This document shows positions 1-8,109 of a stretch of DNA of 64,000 bases, piece by piece. The stretch spans positions 1,955,501 through 2,019,500 of the forward strand of contig NZ_CP083951.1 of the NCBI RefSeq assembly GCF_006440675.2, in the 5' to 3' direction. Numbering within the stretch: the first letter of the stretch is position 1; each line of letters opens with the position of its first letter. The notes under the pieces are model-generated. The model saw nothing but the letters and a program-made list of their open reading frames with translations, ran no database searches and had not been told where the DNA came from. This DNA is from Mesorhizobium sp. B2-8-5 (GTDB taxonomy: Bacteria > Pseudomonadota > Alphaproteobacteria > Rhizobiales > Rhizobiaceae). The position numbers and the translations under genes are program-made.

Positions 1-2762
1 ATCATGCCGGCGAGCGCAATGATGCCGAGCGTGGCGATGAAGCCCATCGGCGTGCTGGTCGTCAGCAGCGCGATGGCAACTCCGATGAGCCCGAGAGGCG
101 CCACGCTGATGACCATGGCCACCTGTCGGAAGCTCCCGAGCTGGACCATCAAAACTGTAAGCATCAGGTTGATCATCAGCGGGAACTGGGCCAGCAGGGC
201 GGCGTTGCTGAGCGCGGTCTTTTCCACCGTGCCGCCGGTCTCGATCGATGTTTCCGCCGGCATCGACTTGGAAAGCGTGTCCAGCGCAGCGGCAACGTGC
301 TGGTGAACGAAGGCCGGCTGCAGCCCCGGCCGCGGCTGTGCCTGCACTGTGATCGTGGGCAGGCGTTGGCGCCTCCAGACATACCCTTCATCGAGTTCGT
401 ATTTGAAATCGGCGAGCTCGCGCAACGGAACGGATGCGCCGGTCGGCGTGGTGATCTGAAGGTGGCGCAGCGCCTCGATAGTGGAACGCTCGTCGTTCTG
501 GGCGCGTGCGACCACGTCGACCAGGTAGATGGAATCGCGCAGTTGCGTGACCGTCGAGCCGTTGAGCACCCGGTTGAGCGCCTGGGAGAGCTGTTCGGAG
601 CTGAGCCCCGCCTGCCGGACGCGGTCCTGGTCGACGACGATGCGCAGCGTCTTGTTCTTCTCGCCCCAGTCGAAGTTGATGGTCTGGACGAGCGCGGAAG
701 CCCGCAGGATATCGGCAACCTGCTCGCCATACTTCCTGGCATCCTCGGGAGTAGGCGCGCTCACCCGGTACTGCACTGGCCAGCCGACCGGCGGGCCCAG
801 TTCCAGGCGCGAAATGCGCACGGTCACGTCCGGAAAATTATCGGCGAACAGCGCCTGCAGTTTGGCCTGCACACGATCGCGCGCCCGAAGATCCTTGGCG
901 ACGACCACTGTCTCGGCCATGAAGTCGTTGTCGAGCTGCACATCCAGAGGCAGGTAGAACCGGATGGCGCCGCCACCGACATAAGAGGAGAAGCGCTCGA
1001 TATCGGCGTCGCCAGCAAGTGCCTTCTCCAACCGTTCCGTTTGCGTCTCCGTAACGGTGATCGAGGCATTCTTGGGCAGCGTCATCGTCACCAGCAGCTC
1101 AGGCCGGTTGGAGGCCGGGAAGAACTGTTGCTGGACGAAGCCCATGCCGTAAAGTGAGGCGCCAAAAGCAATGAGGGACGCGGCGATGGTGAGAAAACGG
1201 TGCCGCATGGTGAACGCCAGCAGACGCCGGAATAGCCGCATGAGTGGCCCTGGCTCCGCCGTCCCGTGCGCTTTCATGTGTGCGGGCAAGAGGGTCAGCC
1301 CGAGCACTGGCGCGAAGATGACCGCCACAAACCATGAAGCGATGAGCGCCACGCCTATGACGGCAAACAGCGAGAAGGTGTATTGCCCGGTATTGTTGTC
1401 CGCGAACCCGATCGGCAGGAAGCCGAGCAGCGTGATCAGTGTTCCGGTCAGCATCGGGAAGGCGGTGGACGTGTAGGCAAAGGTCGCTGCCTTGATCTTC
1501 GGCATGCCTTCTTCGATCTTGGAGATCATCATCTCGATCGTGATCATAGCGTCATCGACCAGAAGGCCGAGCGCGATGATGAGCGCACCAAGCGAAATGC
1601 GCTGCAGGCTGATGCCCGACGCTTCCATGAATGCGAAGACGATGGCAAGGACAAGCGGGATGGACAGCGCGACCACCAGGCCGGCGCGCAGACCGAGGCT
1701 GAGGAAGCTCACGACGAGCACGATTGCGACCGCTTCGAGAAGCGCCTTGGTGAATTCGCCGATCGCCTCACGCACGACCTCAGGCTGGTCCGATACCAGA
1801 TTGAGTTCGATGCCGACCGGGAAGCGCTGTTTCAGCCGCTCCGCCACCGCATGAAGTCCCTTGCCGAAGTCGAGGTTGTTGCCGCCGTCGCGCATGTTGA
1901 TGCCAATCCCGATGGCCGGCTTGCCGTTGACGCGAAACATCTTGCTGGGCGGATCGCTATAGCCGCGCTGCACCTCGGCGATGTCGGAAAGCTTGTAGAA
2001 ACGCCCTTCCACCGAGAAATTGAGCTTGGCTATGTCGCCAGGTGCCAACAGCGAGCCGGTCATGTCGACCAGCACGTTCTCGCTGGGCGTGTTGATGATG
2101 CCGGAAGGCACCACGGCATTCTGGCGGGCGATAGCCGTCAGCACGTCGTCGAGACTGAGCTTCAGATTGGCAAGCTTCTGCGGCGAGAAATTCAGATAGA
2201 CCTTCTCATCCTGGTCGCCGTAGATGTCGACCTTGCCCACATCGGGAGCACGCAGGAATTCGGCCCGTGCGGTCTCGGCGAAGTCGCGTGCCTGGCGCGG
2301 GCTGAAACCGTCATAGGTTATGCCGTAGATTGTGCCGAAGACATCGCCAAACTCGTCGTTGAAGAAGGGGCCGACCACGCCTTGCGGCAGCGTCTGCCTT
2401 ATGTCGTTCACTTTCTTGCGGACCTGATACCAGATGCCGTCGAGGTCGCGTTTCTTGGTCGACTCCTTAAGGTAGACGAAAATCGTCGCCTGGCCTGGCT
2501 TGGTGTAGCTCTTGAGGTAATCGAGGTTCGGGGTTTCCTCGAGCTTCTTTTCGATGCGGTCCGTCACCTGCTGCAGCGTGTCGGGGGCGGTTGCTCCCGG
2601 CCAGTTTGCCTGGACCACCATGGTCTGCACGGTGAAGTCCGGGTCTTCCTGACGACCGAGGCGCTCATAAGAGGTAATGCCGGCCGCAACGCAGACGAGC
2701 ATCAGGAAGACGACGATCGAACGGTTGTGGACGGCCCATTCGGAAAGGTTGAAGCTGGCCAT
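1..2762 (-). CDS. RND efflux pump permease, C-terminus beyond window edge
   Basis: Inner-membrane proton/drug antiporter of the RND superfamily (AcrB-like, HAE1 group), working with the adaptor encoded just upstream. About 920 residues are visible and no stop occurs before base 1, so roughly the last 100 residues lie outside. The N-terminus shows the usual first membrane segment and the LGRQEDPDFT stretch. The middle shows the TM4 proton-relay motif GLLVDDAMI with paired aspartates. Near the edge is VAPLGLIGVAIAL, typical of the second membrane half. The ATG overlaps the adaptor stop as TGATG, so the two are translationally coupled. The TetR gene on the other side is the likely local regulator. 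Substrate unknown. Confidence 0.93.
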   Translation of the reverse strand, partial: MASFNLSEWAVHNRSIVVFLMLVCVAAGITSYERLGRQEDPDFTVQTMVVQANWPGATAPDTLQQVTDRIEKKLEETPNLDYLKSYTKPGQATIFVYLKESTKKRDLDGIWYQVRKKVNDIRQTLPQGVVGPFFNDEFGDVFGTIYGITYDGFSPRQARDFAETARAEFLRAPDVGKVDIYGDQDEKVYLNFSPQKLANLKLSLDDVLTAIARQNAVVPSGIINTPSENVLVDMTGSLLAPGDIAKLNFSVEGRFYKLSDIAEVQRGYSDPPSKMFRVNGKPAIGIGINMRDGGNNLDFGKGLHAVAERLKQRFPVGIELNLVSDQPEVVREAIGEFTKALLEAVAIVLVVSFLSLGLRAGLVVALSIPLVLAIVFAFMEASGISLQRISLGALIIALGLLVDDAMITIEMMISKIEEGMPKIKAATFAYTSTAFPMLTGTLITLLGFLPIGFADNNTGQYTFSLFAVIGVALIASWFVAVIFAPVLGLTLLPAHMKAHGTAEPGPLMRLFRRLLAFTMRHRFLTIAASLIAFGASLYGMGFVQQQFFPASNRPELLVTMTLPKNASITVTETQTERLEKALAGDADIERFSSYVGGGAIRFYLPLDVQLDNDFMAETVVVAKDLRARDRVQAKLQALFADNFPDVTVRISRLELGPPVGWPVQYRVSAPTPEDARKYGEQVADILRASALVQTINFDWGEKNKTLRIVVDQDRVRQAGLSSEQLSQALNRVLNGSTVTQLRDSIYLVDVVARAQNDERSTIEALRHLQITTPTGASVPLRELADFKYELDEGYVWRRQRLPTITVQAQPRPGLQPAFVHQHVAAALDTLSKSMPAETSIETGGTVEKTALSNAALLAQFPLMINLMLTVLMVQLGSFRQVAMVISVAPLGLIGVAIALLTTSTPMGFIATLGIIALAGM

Positions 2763-3844
2763 CACTCGACCTCCGCGCTGGGCTTGACCAATTCGCCGTC
2801 GGCGAGCGAGTTCACGCCAGCGACCACCACCTTGTCGCCCGCGGCCAGTCCTTGGCTCACGGTGACGGAATTTGCATCGAACTCCAGCAGTTGGACCTTG
2901 CGCCGCTCCACCTTGTCGTCTTTGCCAACCACCCAAACCTGCGGCTGGCTTCCCGACTGCAGCAGCGCGCTCGGGGGAAGTGTCGCAACCATGTGACCCT
3001 GGTCGCTTTCGACCCGACCGACGACGATTGCTCCCAGCCGCATTTGCGGCAGCGGAGCAGGTATAGCAACCTTCACCTGATAGGTGCCGGTGGCGCTGTC
3101 AGCCTCGGGCGAAATCTCGCGGACCGTGCCGGTCACCGCGATTTCGGGGTGGGCCTGAAGCGCAACGTTCACCGGCATGCCAAGGCTGGCCCTGACGATG
3201 TCCTCGCTCGCGACGGCAAAGACGGCTTCGCGCTCGTCATTGCGCGAGATTTCAATCACCATCTGTCCGGCGGCCACCACTTGGCCGGGATCCGCCCCGG
3301 TCGCGGTCACGATGCCATCGTCGGGCGCTTGGAGCTCCGTATAGGCGAGCTGGTTCTGCGCGATACGCAGATTGGCCTCAGTCGCCTGAACCTGCGCTTG
3401 CGCGCTCCGCAGTGACTTCAGCGCTTCATCATACTGCGAATGCGTAGCGAAGCCCTTGCCGAGCAGGAGCCGAAATCTCTCTTCCTGCGCGGCAGCCTGA
3501 GCGAGAGCGGCCTTGGCCGCGTCGAGGTCTGCCGCAGTGGCGGTCACCTTGTTCTGGTAATCCACCGCGCTCAGTGCCGCGAGCTTCTGGCCCTTCTTGA
3601 CTGTTGCGCCGGCGTCGACGTCGCGTGAGATGAGCCGGCCACCGACCTCGAAGCCAACCTGGCTGACATAGCGCGATTGGATACGGCCGGCGCCTTGCGT
3701 TACCAGCATGAACTTGTGGGGCGTTACCACCACCACCCGGGCCGTTCGTGGCGCTGCCGGCGCCTCGGCCTCCTTTTGTGAACAGCCGGCAAGACAAAGG
3801 CCGGCGATACCAGTCAAAAGGAAGTAACGCGACGACAGGCGCAT
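2762..3844 (-). CDS. RND efflux periplasmic adaptor (MFP) lipoprotein
   Basis: Membrane fusion protein of 360 residues that links an RND permease to an outer-membrane channel. It begins with a lipoprotein signal ending in LCLAGCSQ, so it is probably anchored by lipid at Cys20. A biotinyl-lipoyl-like half (GGRLISRDVDAGATVKKGQ), an alpha-helical hairpin rich in Ala/Gln, a second lipoyl half (APDDGIVTATGADPGQVV) and a beta-barrel region follow in the standard HlyD/AcrA order. It is first in a two-gene operon whose stop overlaps the permease start. The promoter is expected just upstream, next to the palindrome at 3942-3953. No outer-membrane factor gene is seen nearby. Confidence 0.93.
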   Translation of the reverse strand: MRLSSRYFLLTGIAGLCLAGCSQKEAEAPAAPRTARVVVVTPHKFMLVTQGAGRIQSRYVSQVGFEVGGRLISRDVDAGATVKKGQKLAALSAVDYQNKVTATAADLDAAKAALAQAAAQEERFRLLLGKGFATHSQYDEALKSLRSAQAQVQATEANLRIAQNQLAYTELQAPDDGIVTATGADPGQVVAAGQMVIEISRNDEREAVFAVASEDIVRASLGMPVNVALQAHPEIAVTGTVREISPEADSATGTYQVKVAIPAPLPQMRLGAIVVGRVESDQGHMVATLPPSALLQSGSQPQVWVVGKDDKVERRKVQLLEFDANSVTVSQGLAAGDKVVVAGVNSLADGELVKPSAEVE

Positions 3845-4162
3845 GGAAGCCTCCGCTCGAAAGATCGGGGTTGCAGGGAACTAAAGGCCAAGCCACAGGT
3901 CGAACCGAGTGGCATTTCGACTTGAACGATTAAGTCAAATCGACTATATAGTCAATATGAGAGGCGCGCAATCGTGCCATGCAAAAAAGGCATGGCGAGT
4001 GGAGAGGCGAGTTAGCCGCAGGATCGGAGCGAGGATGCGGCCTATTGTGCAAAGCGCCACAGGCCGAGTTCCCGGTACGTCACGGGAAATGCATTCGAAC
4101 GGCAACTGCCGGTCCGCTCCTTTGATATGCTGGGACCGAACGAAAAAGAAAAGGCAGAATGG
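3845..4162. other. Intergenic region between RND operon and tetR
   Basis: This non-coding stretch separates the divergent adaptor and TetR genes. The adaptor-proximal third holds the operator and promoter pair described separately. The remaining bases up to the tetR start would form a leader of about 190 bases for tetR if the promoter call is right. I see no convincing small ORF or structured RNA in that leader. An in-frame ATG at 4127 could extend TetR upstream by 12 residues. Confidence 0.5.
3922..3955. promoter_or_regulatory. Divergent promoters with TetR operator palindrome
   Basis: A perfect 12-base palindrome GACTATATAGTC lies at 3942-3953. On the plus strand a TTGAAC box (3922-3927), a 17-base spacer and TATATA (3945-3950) form a sigma70-like promoter towards tetR, and the palindrome covers its -10 box. 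On the minus strand TTGACT (3955-3950) lies inside the palindrome and is followed after 17 bases by TAATCG, pointing at the efflux operon. A second imperfect dyad (GACTT at 3919-3923, AAGTC at 3932-3936) sits beside it. This is the layout expected for a TetR repressor controlling itself and a divergent pump; the binding itself is inferred. Confidence 0.6.
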
Positions 4163-4786
4163 ATGGCAAAGATTGATTTGGCGCGCAGGGCGGAAATCGG
4201 ACGGGAGAAGCGAGAAAGAACGCGTACCCTGATCTTGGACGTCGGGACGATGCTCATGGCCGAACGGCCCCGCGAGTCGATTACAATCGATGCCGTCGTG
4301 GAGGCAGCCGGCGTCGCGAAGGGTACGTTCTACTACCACTTCCAAAGCATCGACGAACTGGCTGCGGCCGTTGGGGAGAAACTCGGGGAGAGCTTCGACG
4401 CGGTGCTGAGGGACGCGCGCCTCGCACTGGACGATCCAGTCAAACGTTTATGCTTCGCTTTCACGAAGTTCTTGGAAAAGGCGATCTCGGACCCGAACTG
4501 GGCACGTCTGGTCGTTCAGAGTTCTCAATCGCGCGCCGAGTATGCGCGGGGCATTCGGACGAACCTCAAGGCTGATATCGCCCAGGCGATAGTCCAGGAT
4601 CGTGTGAGCATACGGGACGCAGAGCTGGCGGTAGATATCGTGATGGGCATATGGCTGCAGGTGACGCGGGGCATCCTTGATCGTGGCACCAGGCCCGAAT
4701 TGACACAACAGACTGTCGAGTCGGTACTTCGGGCCCTCGGCGCATCGCGGTCGGACCAGCAGAACGCCTGGAAAAAGTGGTCATGA
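4163..4786 (+). CDS. TetR/AcrR family transcriptional regulator
   Basis: One-domain repressor of about 207 residues. The N-terminal helix-turn-helix reads SITIDAVVEAAGVAKGTFYY followed by HF, a clear TetR recognition helix. The C-terminal half is a variable ligand-binding helical domain. I chose ATG 4163 because AAAGG at 4149-4153 is well spaced before it; the in-frame ATG at 4127 adds 12 residues but has no good ribosome site. It is divergent from an RND efflux operon with an operator-like palindrome between them, so it probably represses the pump until a toxic ligand binds. Ligand unknown. Confidence 0.88.
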   Translation: MAKIDLARRAEIGREKRERTRTLILDVGTMLMAERPRESITIDAVVEAAGVAKGTFYYHFQSIDELAAAVGEKLGESFDAVLRDARLALDDPVKRLCFAFTKFLEKAISDPNWARLVVQSSQSRAEYARGIRTNLKADIAQAIVQDRVSIRDAELAVDIVMGIWLQVTRGILDRGTRPELTQQTVESVLRALGASRSDQQNAWKKWS

Positions 4787-5074
4787 TACTGCCGTCCGCG
4801 ATGTTTGCCACGCGCGAAGACTTTGCTTTATGGCGCGTCTGTTTGGATCAAACGATCGTCACCACGCTGGGTGCAATGTCTGCTCTCTAATCCAATCTCC
4901 CGAAAAGCGTAGGTTCCGTTCCGCGGCCCCAGACAGGACGCTGATCACGTCGACGCTGAGCGTCGAATCCTGCAGACCTTGCTCGATTTTCCCTGAAGGA
5001 AGCACACGCTCCGGTGTGAGTGTTCTCAGAAATTATCTAAGTTATTGAAATCGTTAAGTTTATTAGGAAAATTA
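4787..5074. other. Intergenic region between tetR and tRNA-Ser
   Basis: No gene is recognised here. Two small dyads are visible: CGACGCT and AGCGTCG around a single base at 4951-4965, and CACAC/GTGTG with a six-base loop at 5003-5018. The last 45 bases before the tRNA are AT-rich. They could hold the tRNA 3' processing or termination region, because the tRNA is read on the minus strand. Confidence 0.35.
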
Positions 5075-5164
5075 TGGCGGAGAGAGCGGGATTCGAACCC
5101 GCGTTACGGTTTCCCGTAAACACACTTTCCAGGCGTGCGCCTTCAACCACTCGGCCACCTCTCC
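5075..5164 (-). tRNA. tRNA-Ser (anticodon GGA)
   Basis: Read on the minus strand, this starts GGAGAGGTGGCCGAG, the usual serine-tRNA 5' end, and finishes CTCTCCGCCA with an encoded CCA. The anticodon arm reads CCTGGAAAG, giving anticodon GGA. A long variable arm (TACGG ... CCGTA) is present, as required for class II serine tRNAs. The T arm GGTTCGAATCC is intact. Total length with CCA is 90 bases. Acceptor pairing is complete except for one G-T wobble. Confidence 0.97.
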
Positions 5165-5598
5165 GTCTTAGCATCTCGCGTCGGCCGGTTTCGCCGCGCG
5201 GGTTGGGGAGATGCTCCCGTGGGAAGTCCTCAACGGACATCTGGTGCCTTCAACCGGCGGGCAACCTTCCCGGCACCGCTAGCCGTCTAGGCAAACAGGC
5301 GCGGGGCTCATCTAGTCGATCCGAAAGCGAATGCCAAGCCATATTGGCGTTGCCGCGGCTTTTGCCGTGTATGGCGCAAAGGCGGGGAAGGGCGATGCGT
5401 TCGAATGATGTGTACAGGCCGATCGCCCCCTCCGGCAACGCTTGACTTCGCCTGCGCCCGGCTGTCGACTGCCGTTAATCATGCAATCCCGGTGAACGGT
5501 TGGGGGCTTTCCTGGAATTGCCGGTTCGGTTTTGCAATCCCGACGAAGCCGGCGGGCGGCCTTCCTGGAATTGCTTGGGCGAGGGGCGTCGTTCCGAC
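5165..5598. other. Non-coding gap upstream of the DUF2569-like gene
   Basis: No gene is supported in these 434 bases; short open frames here lack family features and ribosome sites. The first bases should contain the tRNA-Ser promoter (minus strand). AGCATCTC at 5170-5177 and GAGATGCT at 5218-5225 form a wide inverted repeat of unknown meaning. The right end, 5483-5574, holds two degenerate tandem copies of the window-wide hairpin repeat. Confidence 0.5.
5483..5574. repeat. Hairpin repeat, two degenerate tandem copies
   Basis: Two adjacent units (5483-5521 and 5534-5574) each begin GCAATCCC and end CTTTCCTGGAATTGC or CCTTCCTGGAATTGC. These are decayed relatives of the intact repeats at 8010-8053 and 63926-63968. 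The left arms have drifted (GCAATCCC against GCAATTCC) while the right arms keep GGAATTGC. Confidence 0.7.
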
Positions 5599-6294
5599 AT
5601 GGCATCGATCGACCAGCAACCCGCAGGGCGGCCGGACGGCGGCCTGTCCTTCATTCCGGTGGCGTGGCTCGCCATCGTCATGGGGCTGTCGGCCTACGGG
5701 CTGGTCTCCTCCTGGCGGCTGATCGGCGACTTTAGCCTGCCCGACAGCGTGTTCTTCCTGGTCTATGGCGGCTTGACCGGCGGCGTCGTCACCATCCTGT
5801 GGGGATTGTACCTGCTTGGCCTTGCCTTCAACCGGTCGGCCCGCTTCCCGCGCCATTACACGATCTGGCAAATCGCCATCATCATCTGGCTCCTCGTGCG
5901 CCAGGCCTATGTGTTTTACAGCTTCGCCTTCTCGGCCGAAGCGTTGGGCTTCACAGTGGCTGAGATCGCCATCGGCCTGCTGTGCATCTATCTCCTGCGC
6001 AACGGGGCCGGCGCGGACACGATCTACGCCAATCCGGAGACCGAGCGGCCGCCGGTCTTCGTCTCGATCCTTGCCGCGCTGCTCGGCATCATCCTTGGCG
6101 GCGCGATCGGCGCCTGCGCCGGGTTCTTCGCCGGCTCGCTGATCGCGGACCTGACGCATATGAGCTGCTTCGAGGGCGCCTGCGGATTTTTCGCGGCTTT
6201 TGTCGGCCTGGGAGGCCTGATCGTCGGCGCGATCGCCGGCGGTATTTTCGCCGTCTGGCGGGTGAACCGGCGCGTGCCGGCGCGGGCTCGCTAA
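5599..6294 (+). CDS. DUF2569-like multi-pass membrane protein
   Basis: Protein of 231 residues, mostly membrane-embedded. I see a run of four hydrophobic segments in the first two thirds (around SFIPVAWLAIVMGLSAYGLV, VFFLVYGGLTGGVVTILWGL, IWQIAIIIWLLVRQAYVFY and VAEIAIGLLCIYLL), the arrangement of DUF2569 proteins. Two glycine-rich segments follow near the C-terminus (LLGIILGGAIGACAGFFAG and LGGLIVGAIAGGIFAVW). The start at 5599 was preferred because translation from 5500 runs through the degenerate hairpin repeats. No function is known. It is separated from the next gene by about 80 bases and has no clear partner. Confidence 0.75.
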   Translation: MASIDQQPAGRPDGGLSFIPVAWLAIVMGLSAYGLVSSWRLIGDFSLPDSVFFLVYGGLTGGVVTILWGLYLLGLAFNRSARFPRHYTIWQIAIIIWLLVRQAYVFYSFAFSAEALGFTVAEIAIGLLCIYLLRNGAGADTIYANPETERPPVFVSILAALLGIILGGAIGACAGFFAGSLIADLTHMSCFEGACGFFAAFVGLGGLIVGAIAGGIFAVWRVNRRVPARAR

Positions 6295-6378
6295 TTTCAC
6301 GGGCCGCGATTGCGCGGGAACCACGCACGCTCTATGTCGATTGCGGGGTAGACGGGAGCTTTCCCGGGGAGAGCATCG

Positions 6379-6705
6379 ATGTTGCGTTTCATCTTTCGGC
6401 TGGCAGCCATGGTTGCGCTGTCGATTTCCGTCATCATGGTGGTGATCGACACGACACGCTCGGTCGCAGCGTCGTCGCTGGTGATGACGCCGCTCAACGC
6501 AAGCTGGCTCGCGGTCTCGCCCGATACCCGCGCGGCTTTCGAGACTTTCGTGCGCGCCAAGGCAAACCCTCTGGTCTGGGACGGCGCGGTCGCCTGGGTG
6601 CTCGCGCAACCCGGTTTCGCGGTGTTCGCGGTACTTGCCTTCCTGCTCTACGCCATCGGCTACCGGCGCAAGCGCCGCGGCGCGGAATTCGCTCCAAGCC
6701 CTTGA
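6379..6705 (+). CDS. Small two-pass inner-membrane protein, unknown function
   Basis: Protein of 108 residues with an N-terminal hydrophobic segment (LAAMVALSISVIMVVID), a soluble stretch of about 45 residues containing SWLAVSPDTRAAFETFV, and a second membrane segment (GFAVFAVLAFLLYAIGY) followed by a basic tail RRKRRG. The ATG at 6379 follows a GGGGAGAG ribosome site. I recall similar short proteins in rhizobial genomes, some labelled PetM-like, but nothing in the sequence shows a role in a cytochrome complex. A diverged hairpin repeat lies just after the stop. Confidence 0.7.
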   Translation: MLRFIFRLAAMVALSISVIMVVIDTTRSVAASSLVMTPLNASWLAVSPDTRAAFETFVRAKANPLVWDGAVAWVLAQPGFAVFAVLAFLLYAIGYRRKRRGAEFAPSP

Positions 6706-6721
6706 AGATTTTTGTTCTGAC

Positions 6722-6765
6722 GCGATTCCGCATCCAAGCCGCAACACACTTTTTCGTGGAATTGC
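6722..6765. repeat. Hairpin repeat copy, diverged
   Basis: Left arm GCGATTCC (6722-6729) pairs with right arm GGAATTGC (6758-6765) with one wobble pair. The right half keeps CACTTTTTCGTGGAATTGC, matching the copy at 8010-8053. It lies between the small membrane-protein gene and the BMP gene. Confidence 0.75.
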
Positions 6766-6963
6766 TTTTAAAAGACGTGCCGGATCGCCGGTAACCGCTT
6801 TTTCCAACAGGTCAAAATTCCACGTGAATTTTGTTTCGCGCCGTGCCAGATTGACCGCGAGCGGGAGGGTCAAACACTTCCTGCCTGGCCTCGCCAGCCC
6901 GCCGGAGAACCGGGCGAGCAGGCGGTGCAAAAACGGAAAAATAACCGACAGGGTGTGGATCAC

Positions 6964-7953
6964 ATGAAACGTATCGTTCTCGGCCTTCTGGCCGCAACCG
7001 CAATGGTTCTTCCGGCTTTCGCCGCGGACGTGCAGCCGGCCATCCTCTATGATCTGGGCGGCAAGTTCGACAAATCCTTCAACGAGGCTGCCTATAACGG
7101 CGCCGAGAAGTTCAAGAAGGAAACCGGCGTCGCCTATGTCGAATTCGAAGTCTCCAACGCCTCGCAGCGCGAACAGGCGCTGCGCCGCTTCGCCGAGGAC
7201 GGCCGCAATCCGATCGTCATGGCGGGCTTTGCCTGGGAGGACGCGCTGAAAGCGGTCGCGAAAGATTATCCCGACCTGAATTTCGCCATCATCGACGATG
7301 CCGTCGACCTTCCCAATGTCCGCTCGCTGGTGTTCAAGGAGAACGAAGGCTCCTACCTCGTCGGCATCCTGGCGGCGATGGCGTCGAAGTCGAAGAAGGT
7401 GGGCTTCATCGGCGGCATGGACATCCCGCTGATCCGCAAGTTCGAATGCGGCTATGTCGGCGGCGCCAAGTCGGCCGGCGCGACCGATGTCATCCAGAAC
7501 ATGACCGGCGATACGCCGGCCGCCTGGAACGACCCGGCCAAGGGCGGCGAGATCGCCAAGACGCAGATCGACCAGGGCGCCGACGTGGTTTATGCCGCTG
7601 CCGGCGGCACCGGCGTCGGCGTGCTGCAGGCGGCCGCGGATGCCGGCAAGCTCGGCATCGGCGTCGATTCCAACCAGAATGGCCTGCAGCCCGGCAAGGT
7701 GCTGACCTCGATGATGAAGCGCGTCGACGTTGCCGTCTACAACACCTTCATGGACGGCAAGAACGGCACCTTCAAGGGTGGTCTGGAGAATCTCGGCCTC
7801 AAGGAAGGTGGCGTCGACTACGCCATGGACGACAACAACAAGGCGCTGGTGACCGATGAGATGAAAGCGGCCGTCGAAAAGGCCAAGGCCGACATCATCG
7901 CTGGCAAGGTCCAGGTGCACGACTACACCGCCGACAACGCCTGCCCCTATTGA
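6964..7953 (+). CDS. BMP-family nucleoside ABC transporter substrate-binding protein
   Basis: Periplasmic binding protein of 329 residues with a standard signal peptide (MKRIVLGLLAATAMVLPAFA then ADV). The mature part starts AILYDLGGKFDKSFNEAAY, the characteristic opening of the Bmp/PnrA family that binds purine or other nucleosides. Other family stretches are FAIIDDAVDLPNVRSLVFKE, GSYLVGILAAM and KVGFIGGMDIPLI. ATG 6964 is chosen since it begins the signal peptide; an ATG 39 bases upstream would add a charged stretch before it. It is transcribed in the same direction as the ATPase and permease genes from 9535, with three short genes in between. A strong hairpin follows its stop, so it may be made in excess over the rest. 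Confidence 0.93.
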   Translation: MKRIVLGLLAATAMVLPAFAADVQPAILYDLGGKFDKSFNEAAYNGAEKFKKETGVAYVEFEVSNASQREQALRRFAEDGRNPIVMAGFAWEDALKAVAKDYPDLNFAIIDDAVDLPNVRSLVFKENEGSYLVGILAAMASKSKKVGFIGGMDIPLIRKFECGYVGGAKSAGATDVIQNMTGDTPAAWNDPAKGGEIAKTQIDQGADVVYAAAGGTGVGVLQAAADAGKLGIGVDSNQNGLQPGKVLTSMMKRVDVAVYNTFMDGKNGTFKGGLENLGLKEGGVDYAMDDNNKALVTDEMKAAVEKAKADIIAGKVQVHDYTADNACPY

Positions 7954-7969
7954 TCGGCAGCTGAGCCGG

Positions 7970-8000
7970 AGCGGTTCAGTGATTGAACCGCTCTAGCTTT
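7970..8000 (+). terminator. Rho-independent terminator after the BMP gene
   Basis: AGCGGTTCA (7970-7978) and TGAACCGCT (7984-7992) form a perfect 9-base-pair stem with a five-base loop, then CTAGCTTTTGTTTT. It starts 17 bases after the BMP stop. Its stem sequence is nearly the same as the hairpin at 63875-63912, and each sits directly before a hairpin repeat copy. Confidence 0.75.
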
Positions 8001-8009
8001 TGTTTTCAC

Positions 8010-8053
8010 GCAATTCCGGACGGAAAACCGCTACGCACTTTTCGTGGAATTGC
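8010..8053. repeat. Hairpin repeat, intact copy
   Basis: Arms GCAATTCC (8010-8017) and GGAATTGC (8046-8053) are perfect complements. The interior reads GGACGGAAAACCGCTACGC then ACTTTTCGT. With the copies at 8570, 33441 and 63926 it defines the family consensus. Confidence 0.88.
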
Positions 8054-8109
8054 TCTGGGGTTCGAACCGCCGGGCCAATGCCCGGCGGTTTTGTTTTGGA
8101 GACGGCACG

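Noticed and set aside
1383..2996. A 537-codon plus-strand open frame
   Set aside because: It is antisense to the RND permease and adaptor, whose motifs and coupled starts are clear.
5075..5164. tRNA-Ser as an integration site of a mobile element
   Set aside because: No integrase, no repeated tRNA 3' end and no phage or conjugation genes are seen on either side.
5479..7920. An 813-codon minus-strand open frame
   Set aside because: It is the antisense of the DUF2569-like, two-pass and BMP genes, with no recognisable domain.
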